Shown here piece by piece: positions 55,695 to 64,000 of a DNA stretch of 64,000 nucleotides (position 1 is its first letter; every line of letters starts with the position of its first letter). The stretch is from assembly GCA_021401465.1 (NCBI GenBank), contig JADDMT010000009.1, positions 62,001-126,000 on the forward strand, written 5' to 3'. The stretch comes from Teratosphaeria epicoccoides. Its lineage: Eukaryota > Ascomycota > Dothideomycetes > Mycosphaerellales > Teratosphaeriaceae. A program made the position numbers and the translations under genes. Below the pieces are notes generated by a model. That model had not been told where the DNA came from and did not search any database. It saw only the letters and a program-made list of their open reading frames with translations.

Positions 55695-56270
55695 ATGCCG
55701 CCTAAACGGAAGCAAGCGGCTGCGACACCAGCTGCGCCCAAGGCTCGTCGCTCCAAATTGGCCAAAGATAACTCTATTACTGCAGACCAGGAAGCCGAGA
55801 TCCAAGAAGCGTTCAACCTCTTCGTCAAATCACCATCGAATGCCGACTCACCGCTAGAGACTGTCATCGCAACTGCCGACCTTAGACGCGCGCTTGTTGC
55901 TCTCAATGCGCCTCCTGCGTCCAGGGCTCAGCTCCAAGAGTTCTTGGCCCTCTCTGATCCAGAAGAGATTGGCTGGGTCGACTATGAGCATTTTCTGCCC
56001 ATAGCTGCGCTGCAGGTGAACCAACGAGGGGTAAAGGGCGACGAGGATGCGCAGATGGAGGAGGTTGCGAAAGCGTACGACTTATTCACCAAGGGCGAGG
56101 AGCGGGATATCACGCTGCAGGATTTGAGACGGGCGGCGAGGGATTTGAGGGAGGAAGTGCCGGAAAATGTGCTGAAGGACATGATCAGGGAGGCGAAAGG
56201 CGGTGGACTCGGTGGAGTTGGTTTCGAGGAATTTGAGACCGTTATGAAGAGGGCAGGGGTATTTGGGTGA
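55695..56270 (+). CDS. EF-hand (centrin/calmodulin-like) protein
   Basis: Single exon, 191 residues, ATG at 55695. A basic N-terminus (MPPKRKQAAATPAAPKARRS) is followed by two EF-hand pairs of centrin style. ITADQEAEIQEAFNLFV opens the first, then TADLRRALVALNAPP and EIGWVDYEHFLPIA. MEEVAKAYDLFTKGEERDIT opens the second, then LQDLRRAARDLREEVPENVL and GVGFEEFETVMKRAGVFG. The calcium loops are degenerate: the usual Asp and Gly positions are mostly not kept and the second loop has an insertion. So calcium binding may be weak or absent. Centrin-like proteins act at spindle pole bodies, in mRNA export and in nucleotide excision repair (Rad33-like partner). Which role applies cannot be told from sequence. 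Confidence 0.75.
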   Translation: MPPKRKQAAATPAAPKARRSKLAKDNSITADQEAEIQEAFNLFVKSPSNADSPLETVIATADLRRALVALNAPPASRAQLQEFLALSDPEEIGWVDYEHFLPIAALQVNQRGVKGDEDAQMEEVAKAYDLFTKGEERDITLQDLRRAARDLREEVPENVLKDMIREAKGGGLGGVGFEEFETVMKRAGVFG

Positions 56271-57100
56271 GAAGAATCAGAACTCCACACATGACGATGA
56301 ACCACGGCAATGCGTGATTCGGCAGCGGTATGATACCCATTTTCTGTTCCTGGATGCGAAACATTGACGTTCAGTGGTTGCTGAGTCGCAATGTCGCGCA
56401 GACGTGGTACCTCGTGCCTTCCCAATCCGGCGAAACTCAGGGCGCTAGCAGCTAGCTCCCCCTCTCCTATGTGATATTAGCCTCGCTAGACGCTTGATAC
56501 TCAGTACTCGGAGTGATTACTCGGAGACCGGCGACCAGCTTGATCTCGACGGAATAGGAAGGCACGCGCGAGCAGCCAGACCTCCCGTCCTCGACGTCTG
56601 TGCTTCTCCTAGTGATGTCGTGGGCAAGTGCAGCTCAAACGGAGCTCCCAGAGGCTAGCTTTGAGTAGCGCAACAACAGCGCGGCCTGTGCTACGTCGGA
56701 GGTGCCGCCGATCAAGGAAGGAGCGCTTCGGGGTTGCCGTACTGTTCCGTCGGAATCAAAGTCGTCACTGGCAGGGACACACCGCAAGCTAATGCGAGGA
56801 CAGTCGGTTTTGTCTTCAGTTCTTCCATGAGTCAGTGCGGCTGCTTCCTACCGACGAACGCGCCAGAGACGCATTTCCGAATCTTGCCGATACAGCGTCC
56901 TGCAGGCATTGGAATCGCCAGTCATTGTGTTCGATACAAGTTTGTTGCTCCGCAATAAAGCTGACTCTCTGCCAGCGGAGGACCTGAAAGCGAGTGTCTC
57001 GTGCATCTGCTTCAGAATGCAGCAGCAGACAGAATGTGAGACTTGCATGAGAGGTCCAGCGGCGCGCTTGAGAAACTCAGGCCCTTCATTGTGACTGGTC
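56271..57100. other. Intergenic, nothing recognised
   Basis: Short frames only. Confidence 0.5.
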
Positions 57101-57876
57101 ATGTCCGACATCCGGAAGCCCTCGATCTTGGAGCGCTTGTCAATCACACATCCTTTGATTGTTCTCGGCAATCATGGAGCCAAAGCGCAGAAGCTCCACG
57201 ATCTGGCTGCCGAAGTATTCGTTGCGAAAGAACTTCTGGGGATAAGCGAATGGGTCCGGGAAGGTCCTTCGAGAACGCGAGAGATCTTGGAAGAGTATTT
57301 GAACCATGCGATCGCGTCGTTGCCATTCAACGAGGAAGCCCGGAAGCGCGCCAAGTGCGGTGACGAGCAGATAAGGTATGGTTGTATTGAGGATGCGCGA
57401 AAGCGAATGCGGACGTTGGGCGATCGACTCACAGCTCTTGCTGAGGAACTCGGCATTGCGGGTTCGATGAAAGGAGGAGTGTTCGTAGCAACGTGGCAGC
57501 GCATGCGTATTGGCCCGGGCGAATTTCACGAGCAAACGGACAAGAGGCAAGTCGAGTTGGGGGCGGAGAGGGTGGATTGAATTTTGGTCAGCCTGGGTCT
57601 CGAGCCAGGCGAGTGGAAGCTAGATCAGGATGGGAATACGACCTGGTGGCGAGGCTTCAAGAAGCCATTGAGCAGACTCTGAAACTACGGGAATCGCTGA
57701 ATCCGTCCGAGAAGGTGAAGAAGCTTACGGGTGAGCAGTATGAGCGTGTTGCGAAGGAGAAGCACGGGCTAATGAACGAGAGAAGCTTGATCAATGAGGT
57801 GCTGGAGAGGGTCTGGAAGAGAGAGCAGGAGCGGAAAATGCAGAGTTTGGAAGACTGGACGTACGAACGTGACTGA
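57101..57876 (+). CDS. Predicted charged helical protein, unknown
   Basis: The ATG at 57101 opens 159 codons (MSDIRKPSILERLSITHPLI) that look coding: RTREILEEYLNHAIASLPFN, EDARKRMRTLGDRLTALAEE and GGVFVATWQRMRIGPGEF. Another frame then takes over with WEYDLVARLQEAIEQTLKLR, SLNPSEKVKKLTGEQYERVA and KEKHGLMNERSLINEVLERV to a stop at 57876. A 41-nt intron at 57551-57591 (GTCGAG...GGTCAG) would join them in frame into 244 residues, but it is very short and lacks a clear branch site. A frameshift is the alternative. The protein is rich in charged helices with likely coiled coils in its last third. I know no family. It is near the EF-hand gene on the same strand. Confidence 0.5.
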
Positions 57877-58200
57877 GTCGTTATGTTAAAATGTTGCTTT
57901 CAGGCAGATTCGCCTGATGTGGTGGCAGTGGCACAGTAGCACATCTGGTCTGTCGAAGAGCCACTGGGCAGCTCAAGGTGACGTGTTGTCCGCTTCCGGG
58001 AATCGGGCTCTTATCTCTGTGCGATGGGTCGAAGGTATTGATAATTCCGCCCCGACAGGACCTCCGCAGCTAAGGTTCGCGGATTTCGGTGACGACGCAG
58101 ACCCTTCCAATTCCTTATCCTGCACTTCTTAATTCACGCTGAGGCAGTGATGCAACGATCTGTCTTCTATATAACGAAAGCTTGTACGTATCCTGTCCTA
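57877..58200. other. Intergenic, nothing recognised
   Basis: No coding pattern or repeat seen. Confidence 0.45.
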
Positions 58201-59393
58201 CTTGTGCATCTTCCATGTACTGATTACCTCATCTTCAGTCGAAGCCTGCCGTCGACGTAAGATCCGTTGCAAGGGTGGCCAACCATGTCTTTACTGTCAA
58301 CAGCGACAGAAATCCGGGGAGTGTGTCTACCGTCAAAAGGCACGCGACTGTCGGTCGAGACAACATGATGTGCCAGCGCCTCTTAATGCAATTTCTCTGC
58401 AAAATGAATTTGACACCCACACATTGAGCCGTTCGACAAGGACGGAGAAACATCCCAGAACGGCTGCTAAGACCTGTCGCCCTGGTGAAGTCCTTCAAGA
58501 GATGATAGCGACGCATCATGCTGGTATCGAGATGGCTCGCAGCTGTTCTATGGCCCTGTCAGCAATTTTGCCGTCTTCCAGCAAGTTCATTGTGGCGTAC
58601 CGTCTCGTGGCATGTTTCCCTCAGGAGGTGTGAGGCTCATGAAACTTGCCTTGATACGTTCGTCCAAAAGTCCATATTTCTCAGTACTCCCTCCGAAGCA
58701 GACCCAAACAGTGACTCCTTGACTGCCATAACCGTTGACATTGCCAGTGAGTTCATGCAGGGCTTCAAGACAGTTGCACAGCATAGGCTTCCTCTCTTTG
58801 TCGATGATGAGTTGGACGCCAAGCTCTACGACCTCTGCAATTCTTCAGCAACTTCCACGATGACGCAAAGGAAAGTTGTCGCACCTGCGTGCTTGCGACT
58901 AACGCCCTGAGCACATCACGGACAATGGGCGGAGTTGCTGTACGCTCAGGCGAATGCTAACGCAGCAATCTACGACGAGAAGTCACGCTGGCCATGTTAC
59001 AATTCTCATAGCTTTGCGCGGAGTACCAGCTCAACATGGGCCGGCCAAATTGCGCGTATATGTATCGACATTAAGCGCGCACGAAGGCACTCGCTTTTGA
59101 CTTGCGTAAAAGACACTGCCGGAGCTCACGTAGCTGCCAACGATTTGGAAAAGCGCCGTGTCACCATGTGGTGCCTCTGCTTCTACGGAGGGTGGCAATC
59201 TCTGACACTTCGACGGAAAAGCGCTCTCGTCAAGGACGACATCACATGCGCACTGCCTGCCACTCAACCGCTTCCAGTCCACCTCAGTCACTTAGCTTTT
59301 GTCATGGAGCCAGGCATAGATGCGATCTATACCAAGACTCGAGACTTGATGCGTATGGTATTTGACACACGTTCGCGAGTCGTGGTCTCATGA
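58150..59393 (+). pseudogene. Zn2Cys6 transcription factor relic
   Basis: At about 58240-58340 the frame reads EACRRRKIRCKGGQPCLYCQ and RQKSGECVY, the zinc binuclear cluster of fungal transcription factors. The first cysteine of the CxxC pair is not there: with the only good intron (GTACGT...TTCAG, ending 58239) the codon becomes Phe (KAFEAC). The frame ends at 58631. Further pieces of a fungal-specific transcription factor domain follow in other frames: TFVQKSIFLSTPSEADPNSD and EFMQGFKTVAQHRLPLFVDD (about 58650-58830), then MLYAQANANAAIYDEKSRWP and KRRVTMWCLCFYGGWQSLTL, ending KDDITCALPATQPLPVHLS (about 58935-59290). The stops and shifts mean it is not functional. No target genes can be inferred. 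Confidence 0.7.
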
Positions 59394-59731
59394 AGAAGGT
59401 AACATACCTAATGCAAACAGTGTTTGCAGCCTTCAGATGCATTGTCGTGCTGGGAGGTCATCGAGTCGCGGTCATTGTGCGCCACATGCCTACGTGGCAT
59501 CGAAGATGCAATGGTTGGGAAGCGTGATCTCTGCAGGCCCGCATAAGTTGGCTGGCCTGCCTTGTTGCTGAACGGGTCAAGTTCATACGCAGACTGGGTA
59601 TGAGTACTCTGGTTCGCTTCGAGCCTATCTCCCTAAGCCCAGAAGGCTTGCTTCTTCGAGGCCGCGAAGCGCTGTGCCCGACAGCTTGGTCGATTTATCG
59701 TCTTGACTACTGCATTTCGCGAGCCAGACCT
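59394..59731. other. Intergenic, nothing recognised
   Basis: Short stretch between two relics; no feature seen. Confidence 0.45.
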
Positions 59732-61170
59732 CTATAGACTACAGCAGTCTTCGTCGCCTTGCTCCGCAGCTTCATCATCAAGAACGCTAAGGCGTAGCTG
59801 TTTGCAGATCAAAGCTGTGATGTCGACGTCTCTCCAGCCGTAGTATCTTCCGCTGATTTTCATCGTCCTCAAAGAGTTCGCACTAGCGCTATACGGACAG
59901 TAAGCGCACATCTTCGCATTGCTAGCGTCAGCGAGACAGGCAGCATTGTCCGGCAGGAAGTCCGACATGTACTCGCCGCAAGTACTGTTGCCAGGTAGTG
60001 GAATGTAGGTCAGCTCGTCTGTCTTGCAAAGGACCTGCACGCCTCATACGTTCCAGATGTAGTCGAGGTCGCGCCAGAGGGCGATGACTGGACAATGAGT
60101 CAAGACTTTGATATGATTTGATACGGTATCGGTGTAGCCAAACTGGCTCCACCGCCCTCAGTCGGCTGTGCAGACAGATCTGGCTTTCCTGACGATGCGA
60201 CGGTGTTGAGATTGTTCAGCTCAGACACGGAGTAGCTGATGTCCCTGAAGGTGAAGATTGTGCTTGCGGCGACAGCCTGATCAGCCTCGCTCGCGGACGT
60301 GGTTCCGCCTCCTTGGCCAGTCCTCTCCAAATCATGACTCGGACCCGTTCCTCTCTGCCTCGCTTGACTATCGAACAAGATGCGAGAGTCGCCGTGAAAC
60401 GATAGCTGCGCTTTAGAGCCAACGGCCGCCATGCAAGCGAAGAAGAATTCAAAGTGCAACAGTAATGACAAAATTTGGCCAGATGATGCTCGCCGATGTG
60501 CCACGAGTCTCATCAACGTTGATCGCGCCGTTGACAACGGATGCCCAGGCGCAGAAACAGTCACCGTGCATCCACGGTAGGTACTGTCGGCGTATGCAGT
60601 ACCGCAGGGGATCAATTGAGGCTCGACACAGTCGAACGCCTCATTCCACATCTCATTCGCCATGACGGCTTGGAAGCGACAAGATGCTGGGTTGATCCAG
60701 GTGGCTCAACGAAACCATATATGCAGAGGGGCACTGGTATAAGATAGCCGCCATGTACCATCATAACCACGATGATCCAGCCTGCAATCTGCGAGACCAG
60801 ACCACGATGGTATTCCTCTCGATGACCATATTCCACAAGGAGAGACTTGGCCCAGGATGCGTTGGAGAACGGGTCTGATTGCTTTTGCGGCTTGCCGAAA
60901 GGCAGCGAATCTGTGATGATCGAGCCAAACGTCGATATGTAGCCCTCGCCAAGCCCCACGACGTCAATGCCAACATTCTCGAATGTGACCGTCAACCGTT
61001 TCAGCTGGTGACGCTCCAATGTTCCCATCTTGGCGGATCGTTGGCCAAGGATTGCAGTGCTCGACTGCGGACCAGTGACAATGGTATGCGATTGCGGAGA
61101 AATGTGTGGCAATGACGCTTTCAATCTGTTCCGTGCCCAGATGTAGCATCTTGTCGGCTTTCCGAACAAT
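59732..61170 (-). pseudogene. PDR-type ABC transporter relic, mostly deleted
   Basis: Four pieces of a fungal pleiotropic-drug-resistance (ABC-G) pump, in the right order on the minus strand but far too close together. RLTVTFENVGIDVVGLGEGY (about 60930-61010) resembles the segment before the first ATPase domain. ANEMWNEAFDCVEPQLIPCG and DSTYRGCTVTVSAPG (about 60550-60660) are the extracellular loop after the first membrane domain. IFTFRDISYSV (about 60220-60260) is the start of the second ATPase domain. ELTYIPLPGNSTCGEYMSDF with CAYCPYSASANSLR (about 59860-60030) is the last extracellular loop. Both ATPase domains and most membrane spans are missing. Intact PDR pumps have about 1400-1500 residues; the space here allows about 480. 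Frame changes lie between the pieces. It is a deletion-ridden pseudogene. Confidence 0.78.
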
Positions 61171-61484
61171 TTTTCTGCTTCCGAGCAAGCGTGCAGGAAT
61201 CCACAGTCGAAGCGGGTCTACGAATTCCACAGCATAATCCTGCAGACCCGGCCGTGGAAGTAGATCCAAGCTGATGACATCCGCAAGAACGCATATACTG
61301 ACCTGCGTTATTCCGCATCGCCCACGATTGCGCTTGACTGAAACCGACATGCAACACGTGGCTGACCACAGGTTCACGGCCACTCTGATACAGGACACTG
61401 TCGATATACTCACTGCCCATAACGCCACGCTTAGAACGCCCTTCATGTCACGTTGCCACCCTACTATCACATGATACTCGGCAA
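61171..61484. other. Intergenic, 3' side of CorA gene
   Basis: A minus-strand frame reaches 61470, but it has no family-like motif and may be upstream remnant of the ABC relic. Nothing else seen. Confidence 0.4.
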
Positions 61485-63564
61485 TCAGTTTCTCCTCTTT
61501 CTCAACTGCCGATGTGCCTTGATCCCTCGCTTCGCAAAGAAGTCCCTGATGTTATCCCACAGCATCGTCGCAAACACAATCAACATGAAAGCCGCCAGAC
61601 ATGGGATCGCCACGACCCAGAAGAAGCCAAATGGATGCCGCAGACCAGCGCCTTCTGCAAAGTTCATGCCGAAGTACCCGCTGATAAAGGTCAAGGGCGC
61701 AAAGAAGACAGTCACGACGGCCAGGATCATCATGAAGCTGTTGGTCTTGGCGCCGACGGTGTTGAAGATTAGGGTGCTGATATTGGAAGCGGAGGCATCC
61801 ATTTGTTCCTGTGCATTATCGGATTAGCAAAAGCGGCGATCCGTCTAGACAGGCGGCAAAACTGACCAAAGACTGGATCATAGTGATACAATGATCCAAG
61901 ACGTCTCCAAAGTAAGTATGAGCCAAAGGAGTAATGATTACACTCGTCGCGGTCTCCGCCCTCTTAAAGGGAGTCCGCCTATACTCCGAGATCTGTCTTT
62001 TGAATCTAGGCGCGCCCTCGCGATCCCTTGGTGTCCTTTGCGGCCTTGACGTAGCATTACCGGATCCTGGTGTACCGTTCGCCTCCATAGCCTCGTTGGC
62101 TGCATTTTGCACAGCTGCGGTAGGTACCAGAGGTTCGACTTGATGATCCCTGAGGGCATTGACCAGATGTACAATGGGCTTAAACAGGTTCTGCAGCATG
62201 TCAATCTCCTCGCCGAAGACATGCAAAGCTCTCGAAGTGCGGATGTCGGGATTTGTCATGGCGTCGACCTGTAGCACTTTTCGCTGAAGATTGAATGCGT
62301 CCCGGACCGGCACGGCCAGATCGACAATTGCATCAATGATGGCTTGGAGCAAGAGCGAAGCGTCGCAGCTTCGTCGCAGCATGGTCTCTTTGCTTGCAAG
62401 ACGATCAAGTATGGGATGCTCGATCTCGCTCGCTGATTGCTCGAAGAACGAGATGACGGTGTTGTCTGCCAGTAGGAAAATTGACACTTGCTCAACACTG
62501 ACAGCCATATCCTCTTTCGCCAAGACACTGTGTCTCTCCATGAAAGCCGTATGCTCAGGACTCTGCGCGCTCTCGTAACGATGCAGCGTCCTTATCGGCT
62601 TGACCGGACTCTCGCGCGACACGCCACTATGCGCCGACACAAACTCGTCGAGCTTTCCATTCACGTCCGTCTGATCCAAGTACCGCGGCAGAATCTCCGT
62701 TCTTTTGCGCTCGAACTTCCGCTTGCCACGACGCCACCAGCTAGAGCCAGAGTCTTGGCTGACGGGCCTGCCTTTCTCGTCATACTCCTCCGAAGGCTCG
62801 CCATCTCCGCAGCCGCACATCTGATCATCCCCTCGATGTTGATGGAGCCGGACCAGCTTCTGGAGCGTGAGCACAACATATGCCTGATCCGCGTACCAAT
62901 CGACCTTTGTTCGGGTATGCGTGTGAACCAAGTCCTCAATAGCTAGTCTGTGCAGATTGTACTTGTTGCCGATAGCTTTTATGACGTCCCAGCTTAGTCC
63001 ATTGACGGAGATCCATCGCACAGGCACATCATCAGGCCGCGGCTTCAACAGCTCGTTATGCAGGCCAGCATTATTAGTTATCTGATGCGATGGATCCCCA
63101 TCATCAGAGAAGTCAACAATATGGATATCGCAATCCGCCACTAGATTGACTAAGTGCGCCGGTTGCGTGTCGCTGGCCGCTGAAGTATCGATACCAGGTT
63201 CAGCACCCGGCTGAAAGTGCGCTTGATCCGAATTCAAGTCGAGCTCCATTTCATCAGGCTTGTAGCTGGTGACGGTATCAGTCCTCCGAGTCCTGCGACG
63301 TCGCACGCGTTCAGAGTCCAAAGATCCAGTGGTATGTCCTGATAAAGCGCTTCCTCGGCGTGAGACCCGACTCGCTTGCCGAGTCACGTTGTTGGGTGAT
63401 TGTGAAAGGTCCCGACTCGGTTGAAAGTGCGGGACATCGAGTCTCGGGAACGGCTGCGTGCCTGGCGGTGTTGGCGTTTGACCGGCCATTTGCTGATGTT
63501 CGGGTAGCGGCATAGTCCTAGATCTGTCCGGCGAGCCGAAGTCGTAGACCTGCGGCATCGACAT
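61485..63564 (-). CDS. CorA-type Mg2+ transporter
   Basis: Two exons, 61867-63564 and 61485-61808 (minus order), give 673 residues, ATG at 63562-63564. The 58-nt intron is GTCAGT...GCACAG and joins IQSL|EQMDASASNISTLIF. A long hydrophilic, Ser/Arg-rich N-terminus is followed by a cytosolic domain with VRWISVNGLSWDVIKAIGNK, LHRLAIEDLVHTHTRTKVDW and QAYVVLTLQKLVRL, as in CorA. Two C-terminal spans follow: FMMILAVVTVFFAPLTFISG, then the selectivity motif YFGMNF (GMN about 613-615), then FFWVVAIPCLAAFMLIVFAT. It ends in a basic tail. CorA proteins import Mg2+ as pentamers; fungal ALR1/MNR2-type members sit in plasma or vacuolar membranes. Which location applies is uncertain. No lesions are seen. 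Confidence 0.93.
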
Positions 63565-64000
63565 GATGTCCCGGTGGCGAGGTATATAGGATAGAGCGAT
63601 CTCGCAAGGATTAGGTGGCTATGCACATTTCGCGCAAAATTGGAGCGACGGTGGTAAGTATGCTTGACTCTTTGACCTGCAGGCCTGCTGCAATAGGACC
63701 CCTTGGACGTAGAATTTGAAGTCGCCAGATGATGAAAATTTCAGGGGTTCTTTCGCATCGTGATCTCGACCAGCTCAAGACATCCACACACGCGCCGTTA
63801 CGTCTCTAAGCGATGTTGTCTAGGATACAAGCGCTTGATGAAAGCATCGCGAGGTGTCGGGATGACTCGAGCTCGAATGTCACTTCCGCCAGATCTGGAA
63901 CAGACATAGGAGGTACGACGGTCAAGCCTTCCGACCCACAGAGCTTATTCGAAGTCTATTTCGCTATTGACACGTGACTTCCGCACAAGAGATGATTCCA
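63565..64000. other. Promoter region of CorA gene, window end
   Basis: Upstream of the CorA start. No gene recognised up to the window edge. Confidence 0.45.

Noticed and set aside
60964..61470. 168-codon minus-strand frame between the ABC relic and CorA
   Set aside because: No motif; overlaps the relic in another frame.
1..64000. CRISPR arrays, rRNA genes, autonomous transposons
   Set aside because: None seen on reading both strands; the fold-back element has no coding capacity.

Overview
This window is nuclear DNA from a filamentous ascomycete (Pezizomycotina). The gene families (Ppo oxygenase, glutaminase A, haem haloperoxidase, HAM1-like, 2EXR and DUF2235 proteins) suggest a dothideomycete, but that class assignment is an inference. 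Introns are short (41-88 nt), mostly GT-AG, with CTRAY-type branch sites. Gene density is low: about 20 gene models that look sound sit among long stretches with no recognisable gene, and many of the remaining coding traces are broken.

Layout. 1-2.4 kb: nothing recognisable. 2.4-4.8 kb: secreted glutaminase A (-). 7.3-9.0 kb: complex I subunit NDUFS5 (+), convergent with a Rad51-family paralogue (-). 9.25-10.2 kb: broken cutinase (-). 10.2-17.7 kb: desert holding a HET-domain relic and one doubtful small spliced gene. 17.7-20 kb: SAP-domain protein and rRNA-processing factor EFG1 (+). 20-22 kb: GMC oxidoreductase relic (-), followed by a 161-bp fold-back element. 22.9-28.3 kb: RRP5 (+). 30.0-33.1 kb: HAM1-like protein (six exons, +). 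35.0-36.7 kb: MFS transporter (+). 37.4-39.6 kb: two decayed 2EXR-type genes (+). 39.8-42 kb: mitoribosomal bS6m (-), glycine cleavage H protein (+) and a conserved-looking small protein (-). 42.4-43.5 kb: frameshifted cell-surface superoxide dismutase-like gene (+). 44.1-44.5 kb: ribosomal protein S29 (+). 44.7-45.7 kb: third 2EXR relic (-). 46.7-47.6 kb: haem haloperoxidase (-). 48.2-49.9 kb: DUF2235 hydrolase (-). 51.0-54.3 kb: psi-factor-type fatty acid dioxygenase (+). 54.4-54.9 kb: small Cys-rich protein (-). 55.7-57.9 kb: EF-hand protein and an unknown protein (+). 58.2-59.4 kb: Zn2Cys6 factor relic (+). 59.7-61.2 kb: PDR-type ABC transporter relic (-). 61.5-63.6 kb: CorA-type Mg2+ transporter (-).

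The core genes (NDUFS5, EFG1, RRP5, bS6m, GCV H, RPS29) are intact. Lesions are confined to accessory families: cutinase, GMC, SOD, 2EXR, HET, transcription factor and PDR transporter. EFG1 and RRP5 both serve early pre-rRNA processing. The Ppo gene is divergent from the DUF2235 gene. I saw no CRISPR, rRNA or confident tRNA, and no autonomous transposon. The closest thing to a novel signal is a pair of possible GC-AG introns (SAP gene and cutinase), plus two unassigned inverted-repeat structures. I did not find a convincing new biological system.
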